A DNA stretch of 64,000 nucleotides from Rhodoplanes serenus (GTDB lineage: Bacteria > Pseudomonadota > Alphaproteobacteria > Rhizobiales > Xanthobacteraceae), in NCBI GenBank assembly GCA_945897515.1, contig CAMDFO010000019.1:1-64000 (forward strand), given 5' to 3'. The notes under the pieces were generated by a model. It did not search any database, had not been told where the DNA came from, and saw only the letters and a program-made list of their open reading frames with translations. A program made the translations under genes and the position numbers. Numbering within the stretch: position 1 is the stretch's first letter; the number at the start of each line of letters is the position of its first letter. Shown here piece by piece: positions 17,925 to 26,313 of this stretch.

Positions 17925-18332
17925 ATGCCCGTGACACCGTATCTGTTCTTCGACGGCCGCTGCGAAGAGGCCCTCGATTTCTACAAGAAGGCGCTCGGCG
18001 CCGAAGTCGGGATGATGATGCGCTTCAAGGAGAATCCAGAGAAGCCATCCGCCGACTGCATGCCGGCCAGCGACGAAAAGATCATGCATGCCTGCATGAC
18101 GATCAACGGCACCGCCGTGATGGCGTCCGACGGAATGGCGAAAGGCCAGCCGAAGTTCGAGGGCTTCTGCCTCTCGGTCAATGCAAAGGACGAAGCCGAT
18201 GCCGACCGCAAGTTCGCGGCGCTGGCGGACGGCGGCACGGTGCAGATGCCGCTCGGCAAGACATTTTTCGCCAAGCGCTTCGGCATGGTGGCGGACCGTT
18301 TCGGCGTCGGCTGGATGATCATCGTGGAGTAG
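17925..18332 (+). CDS. VOC family protein, PhnB-like
   Basis: 135 aa. Opens MPVTPYLFFDGRCEEALDFY and continues with YKKALGAEVGMMMRF, the vicinal-oxygen-chelate fold of PhnB / 3-demethylubiquinone methyltransferase-like proteins. The end FFAKRFGMVADRFGVGWMII is also characteristic. The enzymatic role of this subgroup is unknown. Start at ATG 17925 was chosen over the long 5' open frame, which overlaps the ArsR gene in another frame. Second gene of the ArsR operon. Confidence 0.85.
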   Translation: MPVTPYLFFDGRCEEALDFYKKALGAEVGMMMRFKENPEKPSADCMPASDEKIMHACMTINGTAVMASDGMAKGQPKFEGFCLSVNAKDEADADRKFAALADGGTVQMPLGKTFFAKRFGMVADRFGVGWMIIVE

Positions 18333-18376
18333 CGAGCCGTCGACCACCCGCAACCTGCAACGAGTAGAGACCCGTG

Positions 18377-18901
18377 ATGAACGCTCACCAATCCGACGCC
18401 AAAAGCGCCGACTTCGTCATCAGCCGTGTGTTCGATGCACCGCGCGACCTCGTGTGGAAGGCATTCACCGACCCCGAGCACATGAAGCAATGGTGGGGCC
18501 CGAAAGGTTTCACCGTTATCCATTCCAAAATGGACCTGCGCCCCGGCGGTACTTATCACTACGGCATGAAGGCGCCCGACGGCACGCCCATGTGGGGCTT
18601 GTTCCGCTATCGTGAAATCGTTGCGCCGGAGCGGATGGTATTCGTCAATTCGTTCTCGGATGAGGCGGGGAGCGTCACGCGGCACACGGGTCACATGGCT
18701 TGGCCGCTAGAAATGGTCACGACGTTCACGTTCGAAGAGCTGCCAAACGGCAAGACCAAGCTTACGACCCGCTCGTCGGCCCACAACGCGACCGAACAAG
18801 AGCAGAAGACCTTCGACACCTCGCACGACAGCATGAAGCAAGGCTGGACCGGAACGTTGGACCAGCTCACCGGCTATCTCGCCAAACCAAAAGCGCGCTG
18901 A
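18377..18901 (+). CDS. SRPBCC / AHSA1-like protein
   Basis: 174 aa. RVFDAPRDLVWKAFTDPEHM followed by KQWWGPKGFT is the START-like AHSA1 signature, with DLRPGGTYHYGMKAPDG and ending in DQLTGYLAK. These proteins have a hydrophobic ligand cavity; ligand unknown. ATG 18377 is directly preceded by an in-frame GTG that could also serve. Third gene of the ArsR operon. Confidence 0.87.
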   Translation: MNAHQSDAKSADFVISRVFDAPRDLVWKAFTDPEHMKQWWGPKGFTVIHSKMDLRPGGTYHYGMKAPDGTPMWGLFRYREIVAPERMVFVNSFSDEAGSVTRHTGHMAWPLEMVTTFTFEELPNGKTKLTTRSSAHNATEQEQKTFDTSHDSMKQGWTGTLDQLTGYLAKPKAR

Positions 18902-18929
18902 CCGCGTCCGCCCTATTGGAGGAAATGTC

Positions 18930-19463
18930 ATGCTCAAGATCATCGGCATCGTCGCCGTTGTCCTGGTGGTCGCGGTCGCGGCGGTTCTCGTCTATGCGGC
19001 GACCAAGCCCGACACGTTCCGCGTCACCCGCTCCACCAGCATCGAGGCGCCGCCGGAGAAAGTCTTCGCACTGATCAACGACTTCCGTTCATGGGGCGTC
19101 TGGTCGCCCTACGAGAAACTCGATCCCAACCTGAAGCGGACCTACGAGGGACCGGCGAGCGGCAAGGGCGCCGTCTATTCCTGGGAAGGCAACAAGGCGG
19201 GTGCGGGTCGCATGGAAATCCTCGACGCGCCGGCACCGTTGCGGGTCACCATCAAACTGGATTTCACCAAGCCGTTCCAGGCGCACAACACGGCCGAGTT
19301 CACCATGGTACCGCAGGGCGACACGACAAACGTCACCTGGGCGATGTTCGGGCCGAATGTGTTCATCGGCAAGGTGATGAGCACCTTCATGAGCATCGAC
19401 AAGATGGTCGGCAAGGACTTCGAAGCCGGCCTCGCCAACCTCAAGACCGCCGCCGAAAAGTAA
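18930..19463 (+). CDS. SRPBCC (polyketide cyclase-like) protein with N-terminal membrane anchor
   Basis: 177 aa. An N-terminal hydrophobic helix (IIGIVAVVLVVAVAAVLVYA) is followed by FRVTRSTSIEAPPEKVFALI and WSPYEKLDPNLKRTYEGPA, typical of the polyketide-cyclase SRPBCC group. The helix could anchor it at the inner membrane with the domain in the periplasm. GGAGG lies 9 bp before the ATG. Last intact gene of the ArsR operon. Confidence 0.85.
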   Translation: MLKIIGIVAVVLVVAVAAVLVYAATKPDTFRVTRSTSIEAPPEKVFALINDFRSWGVWSPYEKLDPNLKRTYEGPASGKGAVYSWEGNKAGAGRMEILDAPAPLRVTIKLDFTKPFQAHNTAEFTMVPQGDTTNVTWAMFGPNVFIGKVMSTFMSIDKMVGKDFEAGLANLKTAAEK

Positions 19464-19481
19464 GCGCACCGCCATCACCGT

Positions 19482-19954
19482 ATGTTCGAAGCGCCGCGCG
19501 ATCTCGTGTTCAAGACGAGGACCTGCCCACAACATCGACCATCGAAACTGCCATGAAGCCATCCGCCCAGCACGCCACCTTCGTCATCGAGCGCACCTTC
19601 AGGGCACCGCCCAAACTCCATGTGAATCAGCCGATGCAGAGCATCGTCGGCGACCGACTCCGTCCGGCGGGAAGCAAAGACCCGTATGGCGTCGAGCAGA
19701 ACAAGGCCCGGCTGCACACGGCCTACGGCATGATCGAGCAGGACATCGCCGGCCAAACCTGGGCAATGGGCGAAGACTTCACCGTGGCCGACTGCGCTGC
19801 GGCGCCGGCGCTGTTCTACGCCAACCTGGTGATGCCGTTCGGCGATGCGCACAAGAACGTGGCGGCGTATTTTGACCGGCTGATGCAGCGCCCATCATTC
19901 GCCCGCGCGGTGACGGAGGCGAAGCCGTATTTCCACCTCTTTCCGAAGGAATAG
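19482..19954 (+). pseudogene. decayed SRPBCC fragments joined to a glutathione S-transferase C-terminal domain
   Basis: At 19482 an ATG frame reads MFEAPRDLVFKT before it breaks, a piece of an AHSA1 protein like the one at 18377. A second frame opens at ATG 19553 with ATFVIERTFRAP, another SRPBCC N-terminus, then changes abruptly into LHVNQPMQSIVGDRL..., EQDIAGQTWAMGEDFTVADC and HKNVAAYFDRLMQRPSFARA, a clear GST C-terminal helical domain with no thioredoxin-like domain in front. The 133-codon frame 19553-19954 may still be translated, but it looks like the scar of two deletions. Not a normal gene in either family. Confidence 0.75.
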
Positions 19955-19962
19955 CCAACCGG

Positions 19963-20045
19963 TGTCATCGTCCGCGAAGGCGGACGATCCAGCCATGCGG
20001 CGATCACGCTCTACGGTCTGGATGCCCGCCTTCGCGGGCATGACA
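19963..20045. repeat. paired palindromic repeat (family 1)
   Basis: Left arm GTCATCGTCCGCGAAGGCGG with GATCCA, right arm TGGATGCCCGCCTTCGCGGG ending CATGACAG. The stems are of the CGCGAAGGCG type. Between the GST remnant and ispG. Confidence 0.78.
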
Positions 20046-20088
20046 GATGAGGGATGGCGCGCCCTGCCGCGGATGACAGCGGACAGAT

Positions 20089-21333
20089 TTATTCCGCCGC
20101 CCGCGCGCCGGGGCCGAACCGGCGCTCGATGTAATCCACCACCATCTGCTTGAAATCGGTGGTCAGCGTCGGACCGCGCAGGGTCGCCGCCTTCTTGCCG
20201 TCGATGAACACCGGCGCGGTCGGCGTCTCGCCGGTGCCGGGCAGTGAGATGCCGATGTCCGCATGCTTGCTCTCGCCCGGGCCGTTGACGATGCAGCCCA
20301 TCACCGCGACGTTGAGCCCTTCGACGCCGGGATAGCGCTGCTTCCAGGCCGGCATCGAGTCGCGAATGAAATCCTGGATGTCCTTCGCCAACTCCTGGAA
20401 CGTGGTCGAGGTGGTGCGCCCGCAGCCCGGACACGCCGCAACCAGCGGCACGAAGGTGCGGAAGCCCATGGTCTGCAAAAGCTCCTGCGCCACCGTGACT
20501 TCCACGGTGCGGTCGCCGTTCGGCTCGGGCGTCAGCGAGACACGGATGGTGTCGCCGATGCCCTGCTGCAGCAGCACGCCCATCGCGGCCGACGACGCGA
20601 CGATGCCCTTCGACCCCATGCCCGCTTCGGTCAGCCCGAGGTGCAGCGTATAGTCCGAGCGGCGCGCCAGTTCGAGATAGACCTCGATCAGGTCCTGCAC
20701 CGCCGAGACTTTCGCCGACAGGATGATCCGGTTGCGCGGCAGACCGATCGCCTCGGCGCGCTCGGCCGACAGCAACGCCGACTGCACCATGGCTTCGCGC
20801 GTCACCGCGCGGGCTTCCAATGGCTTGGCCGAGCGGCTGTTCAGGTCCATCAGGTGCGTGAGCAGTTCCTGGTCGAGCGAGCCCCAGTTGGCGCCGATCC
20901 GAACCGGCTTGTTGTGCTTGATCGCCATTTCGACGATGGCGGAGAACTGGCGGTCCTTCTTGTCCTTGAAGCCAACGTTGCCGGGATTGATGCGGTACTT
21001 GTCGAGCGCCTCGGCGCAGGCGGGATGATCGGCGAGCAGCTTGTGGCCGATGTAATGGAAGTCGCCGACGATCGGCACGTGCACGCCCATGCGCACCAGC
21101 CGCTCCTTGATCTTCGGAACGGCGGCGGCGGCCTCGTCGCGGTCCACCGTGATACGGACCAGCTCGGAGCCGGCCAGCGCCAGCGCCGCGACCTGGCGCG
21201 CGGTGCCTTCGACGTCGGCGGTGTCGGTGTTGGTCATCGACTGCACGACGATCGGCGCCCCGCCACCGACGGTCACGCCACCGACGTCGACCGCGACGGT
21301 CCGGTGCCTTGCCTGCATCGATGCTTCGGACAT
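20089..21333 (-). CDS. ispG: 4-hydroxy-3-methylbut-2-enyl diphosphate synthase
   Basis: 414 aa. Penultimate step of the MEP isoprenoid pathway. [20 protein letters not shown] and [20 protein letters not shown] form the TIM-barrel start; the 4Fe-4S ligands are in [16 protein letters not shown] and [20 protein letters not shown]. Full length, all three Cys present. It supplies IPP/DMAPP for the prenyl synthase at 15748. The EamA exporter and Zur-like genes lie upstream on the same strand with a 15 bp gap. Confidence 0.96.
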   Translation of the reverse strand: MSEASMQARHRTVAVDVGGVTVGGGAPIVVQSMTNTDTADVEGTARQVAALALAGSELVRITVDRDEAAAAVPKIKERLVRMGVHVPIVGDFHYIGHKLLADHPACAEALDKYRINPGNVGFKDKKDRQFSAIVEMAIKHNKPVRIGANWGSLDQELLTHLMDLNSRSAKPLEARAVTREAMVQSALLSAERAEAIGLPRNRIILSAKVSAVQDLIEVYLELARRSDYTLHLGLTEAGMGSKGIVASSAAMGVLLQQGIGDTIRVSLTPEPNGDRTVEVTVAQELLQTMGFRTFVPLVAACPGCGRTTSTTFQELAKDIQDFIRDSMPAWKQRYPGVEGLNVAVMGCIVNGPGESKHADIGISLPGTGETPTAPVFIDGKKAATLRGPTLTTDFKQMVVDYIERRFGPGARAAE

Positions 21334-21348
21334 GGGGAAAATATAGTC

Positions 21349-22248
21349 CTATCTCGGGCGGTTGACGAGAACGAGCCCGGCCGCCACCAGCACCACCGCA
21401 AGCGCGAAAGCCGGCGTCAGCGGCTCGCCGAGCACCAGATGGCCCGCCGCCACCCCGAACAATGGCGTGAGGAATGTGAAGGCCGAAAGACGGCCCGCCG
21501 AATAGCGCACGATCAGCACGAACCACGCCGCGAAGGTGAAGCTCACCACCAGGGTCTGGTAGACCAGCGACCCGAGCGCGACCGGGCCGGGCATCGCGGT
21601 GACGCGCTCGCCGAAGACGAAGGCCGCGGCCGTCACCATCGGCACCGAGACCACGAGCTGATAGAGCAGCGTCTTCTCTCCCGAGATCTTGTTGAGCGCG
21701 CTCGCCTTGATCACCAGCGTGGTCGCAGCCCAGGCTGCGGCCGCTCCCACCATCATCAGGTCGCCCAGGATCTGGCGCGGATCGGCGGCCGGGGTCGGCA
21801 AGCCGAATGCGATCACCATGCCGAGAAACGACAGGATCAGCCCGGTCCATTGCATCGGACCGAAGCGGTCGCCCGGCATGAACCAGCGCGCCCCGATCAC
21901 CACGAAGAACGGCGCGAGATAGATGAACAGCACCGCGCGCGACGCCGTGGTGTAGAGCAGGCCGCGATAGATCAGAATGAATTCGATGCCGAACAGCGCG
22001 CCCGCGGCCAGGCCCGCAACCAGCGTGCCGTCGCGCGCGGTCAGCGGGATGCCACGCATGGCAGCCCATGCGGCGACGATCAACGTCGCCAGGCTTGAGC
22101 GGATCGCACACTGGATCAGCGGCGGAATCTCTGCGATCGCCAGCTTTATCGCCGGCTGGTTGAAGCCCCAGCACACGCACAACAGCACGACCAGCGCCAT
22201 GCCGGCGCCGTCGAGCGGACGGGTGTGATGCGACGGCGCCTGTGCCAT
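21349..22248 (-). CDS. EamA/DMT-family transporter
   Basis: 299 aa with about ten membrane helices and two EamA repeats (first around CVCWGFNQPAIKLAIAEIPP, second around LGDLMMVGAAAAWAATTLVI). Drug/metabolite exporter family; substrate unknown. Its ATG overlaps the TGA of the Fur-family gene (TGATG), so the pair is translationally coupled, which hints at a metal link, but DMT proteins carry many substrates. Confidence 0.87.
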   Translation of the reverse strand: MAQAPSHHTRPLDGAGMALVVLLCVCWGFNQPAIKLAIAEIPPLIQCAIRSSLATLIVAAWAAMRGIPLTARDGTLVAGLAAGALFGIEFILIYRGLLYTTASRAVLFIYLAPFFVVIGARWFMPGDRFGPMQWTGLILSFLGMVIAFGLPTPAADPRQILGDLMMVGAAAAWAATTLVIKASALNKISGEKTLLYQLVVSVPMVTAAAFVFGERVTAMPGPVALGSLVYQTLVVSFTFAAWFVLIVRYSAGRLSAFTFLTPLFGVAAGHLVLGEPLTPAFALAVVLVAAGLVLVNRPR

Positions 22249-22736
22249 CAAGCCGAGGCTTGCCGGCAGTGCGCGCAGATCCCGGATATCTCGATCACCG
22301 GCGCCTTGGGCGTGAAGCCGGCGGCGCGTGCCGCGCTCTTGAGCTGGTCGGTGATGCCCTCGGAGGAGGCCTCGCCGACCTCGCCACAGTCCTCGCAGAT
22401 CAGGAACACCACAAGGTCGCCGCTGGCGTGGTTGCCGACGCAAGCCACGAAGGCGTTGCGGCTCTCGATGCGGTGCACCAGGCCCTGCTCGCGCAGAAAG
22501 TCGAGCGCGCGATAGATCGTGATCGGCGCCGGCCGCGGCGTGCCGGCGGGCGCGCGGTCGATGATCTCGTAGGCGCCGAGCGGCTTGTGGCTTTCGAGCA
22601 ATGTCGTCAGCACCTGGCGGCGGATCGGCGTCAGACGTTGCGCCCGCTGCGCGCACAGCGTCTCGGCGTGCGCCAGCGCATCGGCCGTGCAGCGGTCGTG
22701 ATCGTGGCCGGGCTCGTGGAAGATCGGTTGCGACAT
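22248..22736 (-). CDS. zur: Fur-family regulator, probably Zur
   Basis: 162 aa from the start MSQPIFHEPGHDHDRC. RLTPIRRQVLTTLLESHKPL and APITIYRALDFLREQGLVHR make the winged helix; zinc ligands are seen in FLICEDCGEVGEA and ISGICAHCRQ (two CxxC pairs), and an N-terminal HxHDRC sequence is present. The layout with early Cys and His fits Zur better than Fur. No ZIP or ZnuABC gene is in the window. Translationally coupled to the EamA gene. Start could be 22790, but the extra residues are unlike the family. Confidence 0.8.
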   Translation of the reverse strand: MSQPIFHEPGHDHDRCTADALAHAETLCAQRAQRLTPIRRQVLTTLLESHKPLGAYEIIDRAPAGTPRPAPITIYRALDFLREQGLVHRIESRNAFVACVGNHASGDLVVFLICEDCGEVGEASSEGITDQLKSAARAAGFTPKAPVIEISGICAHCRQASA

Positions 22737-22809
22737 TTCTTTGGGGACCGTGATTCCATCAACATAAGCTCCCCGTCCCACAGATTGCACCTCTCACCTT
22801 TCAGGGAAC

Positions 22810-22864
22810 TTGTGTGCATCGCAATACATTTAATATTGCATCGCAATATAAAAGCGCCATGTTA
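22810..22864 (+). promoter_or_regulatory. two tandem operator-like sites upstream of the patatin gene
   Basis: A perfect palindrome ATATTGC-ATC-GCAATAT at 22833-22849, and an imperfect copy with the same GCATCGCAATA core at 22816-22826; the cores are 22 bp apart, two helical turns. The region is strongly AT-rich, with possible -10 words TAATAT and TATAAA. The half-site TTGC-N3-GCAA resembles the CTGC-N3-GCAG sites reported for PhaR, so PhaR control is a guess worth testing. Confidence 0.55.
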
Positions 22865-22981
22865 AGGCGGAAACGGGAGATTGGTTTGCTGGCAATTCCT
22901 AGTTTATTGATGTCTTTCCATATACTTACCGCAGCTTTTGCTGCAGGTCGGCGTGCACCGAGAATCCGCCCTGCCGCCCCA

Positions 22982-24016
22982 ATGCCACGACCTCGGAGGA
23001 CCCATCCCCATGCCAAGCGGGTCAGCCTTGCGCTGCAGGGCGGCGGCGCACACGGCGCCTTCACCTGGGGCGTCCTCGACCACCTGCTGGAGGATGGGCG
23101 AATCGCGGTCGCTGGCATTTCGGGCACATCGGCGGGCGCGATGAATGCCGTGATGCTGGCCGACGGCCTCGCCCGAGGCGGACCCGAGGAGGCGCGCCAG
23201 CGCCTGGCGGATTTCTGGCGAGCCGCAAGCCTGGGCGGCGGGCTGCCGGGGCCGCAACGTGCCGTGTTCGACCGGATGCTCTCCCTGATGCCCGCTCCCG
23301 CGCCGATGCAGGCCCTGGTGCGCGGGCTGTCGCGATATCTCTCGCCGTATGACTTCAACCCGTTGAACATCAATCCGCTCAAGGACCTGATCGCGAGCAA
23401 AGTCGATTTCGAGGCCGTGCGCCGCTTCTCCGACATCGAGCTGTTCATCTCGGCCACCAACGTCCACACCGGCGAGCCGCGCACCTTCACGCGCGAGGAA
23501 ATAACCGCCGACGTGGTGATGGCCTCGGCGGCGCTGCCGCTGTTGTTCCGCGCGGTGGAGATCGACGGCGTGCCCTATTGGGACGGCGGCTACGGCGCCA
23601 ACCCGGCGATCCTGCCGCTGGCGCGCGCGGCAAAGACCACAGACGTGCTGGTGGTTCAGATCAATCCGGCCGAGCGGCTCGCGACGCCCAATTCGTCACA
23701 GGAGATCGTCGACCGCATCAACGAGATCACATTCAACGCATCGCTGTCGGCTGAGCTGAAGATGATCGGCATGATCGACCGGTTGATCGACGACGGCTGC
23801 CTGAAACCCGGCGACGGCTATCGCCGCGTCAACCTGCACCGCATCGCACTCAACGGCGGACCGCAGCTCACGCCCGCGAGCCGGTTCAACACCGACTACG
23901 ATTTTCTCGAAGCGCTGCATCATGCCGGACGCCGCGCGGCGGGGCTTTTTCTCGACGAGCATTTCGACGACATCGGCGTGCGCGGGACGATCGAGGCGGA
24001 GAAGGCCGCGGCGTGA
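22982..24016 (+). CDS. patatin-like phospholipase
   Basis: 344 aa from ATG 22982. The frame is open back to 22814, but codons before about 22960 are AT-rich and rare for this genome, so that part is probably leader; 22859 is another possible start. The patatin fold shows VSLALQGGGAHGAFTWGVLD (oxyanion hole), ISGTSAGAMNAVMLADGL (nucleophile Ser in GTSAG) and VPYWDGGYGANPAI (DGG with the catalytic Asp). Such enzymes hydrolyse lipid esters. Followed by the macrodomain gene after 11 bp. Confidence 0.88.
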   Translation: MPRPRRTHPHAKRVSLALQGGGAHGAFTWGVLDHLLEDGRIAVAGISGTSAGAMNAVMLADGLARGGPEEARQRLADFWRAASLGGGLPGPQRAVFDRMLSLMPAPAPMQALVRGLSRYLSPYDFNPLNINPLKDLIASKVDFEAVRRFSDIELFISATNVHTGEPRTFTREEITADVVMASAALPLLFRAVEIDGVPYWDGGYGANPAILPLARAAKTTDVLVVQINPAERLATPNSSQEIVDRINEITFNASLSAELKMIGMIDRLIDDGCLKPGDGYRRVNLHRIALNGGPQLTPASRFNTDYDFLEALHHAGRRAAGLFLDEHFDDIGVRGTIEAEKAAA

Positions 24017-24027
24017 TAGAATGGTGC

Positions 24028-24576
24028 ATGAACGCGCCGCTTCTCACAGCCAAGCTTGGGACGACCCAACTCGAAATCGTCGTCGCCGATATCACCACGC
24101 TTAACGTCGATGCGATCGTCAACGCCGCGAACGAGACGCTGCTCGGCGGCGGCGGTGTGGACGGCGCTATCCATCGCGCGGCCGGTCCGGAGCTTCTCGC
24201 GGAATGCAAGCCGCTCGGCGGCTGCCAAACCGGCCAGGCCAAGATCACGCGCGGCTATCGGTTGAAGGCGAAGTACGTCATCCACGCGGTGGGGCCGGCG
24301 TGGAACGGCGGCGGCAGGGGCGAACATGACCTGCTGGCGTCGTGCTATCGCACCGCGATCGATATCGCCGCAAGCTACGAGCTGCGCACGATAGCGTTCC
24401 CGGCAATCTCGACCGGGGTGTATCGCTTCCCAGCCAACATCGCGGCGCGCGTTGCCGCCGGCGCAGTCATGATGTGCGCCGCTCCGCGCGACATGGAGCG
24501 GGTGGTGTTCTGCTGTTTCTCAGCGGAATCGGCGGAGCATCACAGAGTTGCGTTCAGGGAATTCGGTCTCGCCTAG
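24028..24576 (+). CDS. macrodomain protein, O-acetyl-ADP-ribose deacetylase type
   Basis: 182 aa. VVADITTLNVDAIVNAANET, LLGGGGVDGAIHRAAG and FPAISTGVYRFPANIAA are the ADP-ribose-binding loops of MacroD/YmdB proteins, including the catalytic-loop Asn and Asp. It removes acetyl or ADP-ribose groups from small molecules or proteins. It lies 11 bp after the patatin gene and is probably in its operon. ATG 24028 is chosen over a GTG at 24013 that overlaps the patatin stop. Convergent with the metallo-hydrolase gene. Confidence 0.9.
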   Translation: MNAPLLTAKLGTTQLEIVVADITTLNVDAIVNAANETLLGGGGVDGAIHRAAGPELLAECKPLGGCQTGQAKITRGYRLKAKYVIHAVGPAWNGGGRGEHDLLASCYRTAIDIAASYELRTIAFPAISTGVYRFPANIAARVAAGAVMMCAAPRDMERVVFCCFSAESAEHHRVAFREFGLA

Positions 24577-24591
24577 CGTCGGGGCGCGCGC

Positions 24592-25389
24592 CTACAACTT
24601 CGGCGCTTCGTCCAGCTTCACCACCCAGCCCTCCAGCCCCGGCCTGGCCGCCGGATAGCTCGCCGTCACCGCCGGATCGTGGCCCGGCACGATGTGCGCG
24701 CGCGACGGCGCGAGCCGCTTGAGCGTCTCGTAGCCCTCCAGCACCTCGGCGATGTTGTAGGTGGTCGGAAAAATCCGCATCTCGTCGAGGTGCGGCGCGA
24801 GATGCACGGCGTCCGAAGCCAGTACCACCGGACCCCTTTTGGTTTTCACCACCACGCTTTGCAGGCCCTTCGCGTGCCCGCCGATGTGATGCACCGTGAT
24901 GCCCGGCGCGATCTCGTCGACGCCGTTGTGATAGCGCACGCGGCCGGCGAACAGCTTGCGCACCATCGCGACCACGTAATCCTCTTCGTAGGAATTCCGG
25001 AGCTGCGCATGGCACATGCAGCGCCCGGTGCACATCTCCATCTCCTTGTCCTGCACGTGGTAGGTCGCATTCGGGAAGATGTCGAAGTTGCCGCAGTGGT
25101 CGTAGTGCATGTGGCTGATGATCACGGTGTCGATCTTGTCAGGATCGACGCCGACCGCCTTGAGCCCGTCGCGCAGCGGCTTAGTGTGGGTGCGGCCGCG
25201 CCGCTTGCCCACCACCTCGTCGAAACCGGTGTCGAGGATAACGGTCCGCTTCGGACTGACCAGCGCATAGACGAAATAATCCAGCGGCTGGAGCACGTCG
25301 TGCGGATCGCCGCCGATGAAATTCTCCGCCGCCTTGCGCGGATGATGGGCGTATTTGACCGCGAAAATCTCGTGGATGTCGTCGCTCAT
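24592..25389 (-). CDS. MBL-fold hydrolase, N-acyl-homoserine-lactonase-like
   Basis: 265 aa. The zinc motif is TVIISHMHYDHCGNFDIFPN (about residues 90-109, HxHxDH), with VHHIGGHAKGLQ, VVLASDAVHLAPH and HIVPGHDPAV providing the remaining ligands. The pattern matches the AiiA/AttM (BlcC) lactonase family, which opens acyl-homoserine lactones or gamma-butyrolactone; other lactones are equally possible. Last gene of the long minus-strand run that begins with the MetE-like genes. It follows the dehydrogenase gene by 9 bp, so co-transcription is likely. Confidence 0.82.
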   Translation of the reverse strand: MSDDIHEIFAVKYAHHPRKAAENFIGGDPHDVLQPLDYFVYALVSPKRTVILDTGFDEVVGKRRGRTHTKPLRDGLKAVGVDPDKIDTVIISHMHYDHCGNFDIFPNATYHVQDKEMEMCTGRCMCHAQLRNSYEEDYVVAMVRKLFAGRVRYHNGVDEIAPGITVHHIGGHAKGLQSVVVKTKRGPVVLASDAVHLAPHLDEMRIFPTTYNIAEVLEGYETLKRLAPSRAHIVPGHDPAVTASYPAARPGLEGWVVKLDEAPKL

Positions 25390-25398
25390 GCTCCGCCC

Positions 25399-26295
25399 CT
25401 ACGCTTTCTTCAGTGAGCGCATCTGGATGCCGGCGCCCTTTTCGACGGTCTTGGCCAGCTCCGTGAAATCGCTGTTGTCGCCGTGCTCGGCCAACGCCTT
25501 TTCCCAGAGCTTGCCGACCGCCTGCGCCACTTCGATCGGAATGCCGTAGTCAGCCGCCTCCGCCAGGAACAGCCGCACGTCCTTCACCATCAGCGCCATG
25601 CCGAACCCGTAATCGAAGGTGCCGGGCAGCACGGAGCGCGGAAACTTCTGAGTGGTCGCGGTGTTCATGCCGCTGCCGGCATTGATGACGTCGCACATGA
25701 GGTTCGGGTCCAAGCCGGCCTTGACGCCCATCGCGATCGCTTCCGAGCTTGCCGCCATGCCGGTTGCCGAGAGGAAATTGTTCGCGAGCTTCATGCTCTG
25801 CGCCATGCCGGGCTTGTCGCCGCAGTAGAACACCTTGCCGAACACCTCGAGCGCCGGACGGAGCGGATCGACCTCGTCCTTCGGGCCGGACACCATCACG
25901 GCGAGCGTGCCCTTCTCGGCGCCGGCCACGCCGCCCGAAACCGGGCAGTCGATCTGCACGATGCCGCGCTCTTTCAGGATATCGGCGGTCTTGATCGCGG
26001 CGCGCGAGCCGGTGGTCGAGAGATCGACATAGCGCCGCACGCGGTTGCCGCGAATGATGCCGTCCTCGCCGGTCGCGACCTTGAGCCCGATGTCCAGCGA
26101 CGGCAGGCTGGTCATCACGGTTTCGACGCTGTTCGCCACGTCGGCCGGAGACTTCGCTGCCCGGGCGCCGATCTTGGTCAGCCGCTCCACCGCCTCGGGC
26201 CGCGTGTCGAACACGGTGAGTTGGTGGCCGGCCTCGACGAGGCGGCGGCTCATGGGGCCGCCCATGTTGCCGAGACCGATGAATCCGATTTCCAT
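25399..26295 (-). CDS. beta-hydroxyacid dehydrogenase (3-hydroxyisobutyrate dehydrogenase family)
   Basis: 298 aa. N-terminal Rossmann motif MEIGFIGLGNMGGPMSRRLV, substrate-binding DCPVSGGVAGAEKGTLAVMV, catalytic Lys in AQSMKLANNFLSATGMAASS. These oxidise 3-hydroxyisobutyrate, tartronate semialdehyde or related beta-hydroxyacids with NAD(P). Exact substrate cannot be told. Sits between the CoA-transferase and the lactonase-like gene with gaps of 18 and 9 bp, so it is part of the same unit. Confidence 0.88.
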   Translation of the reverse strand: MEIGFIGLGNMGGPMSRRLVEAGHQLTVFDTRPEAVERLTKIGARAAKSPADVANSVETVMTSLPSLDIGLKVATGEDGIIRGNRVRRYVDLSTTGSRAAIKTADILKERGIVQIDCPVSGGVAGAEKGTLAVMVSGPKDEVDPLRPALEVFGKVFYCGDKPGMAQSMKLANNFLSATGMAASSEAIAMGVKAGLDPNLMCDVINAGSGMNTATTQKFPRSVLPGTFDYGFGMALMVKDVRLFLAEAADYGIPIEVAQAVGKLWEKALAEHGDNSDFTELAKTVEKGAGIQMRSLKKA

Positions 26296-26313
26296 TCTTT
26301 CCTCCCTGAACGC

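Noticed and set aside
20263-22098. A 611-codon plus-strand frame
   Set aside because: Antisense to ispG and the EamA gene, both of which show full conserved motifs; the frame has none.
22814-22981. Coding use of the 5' part of the patatin frame
   Set aside because: AT-rich, rare codons for this genome, and it contains operator-like palindromes; judged leader, though a start at 22859 remains possible.
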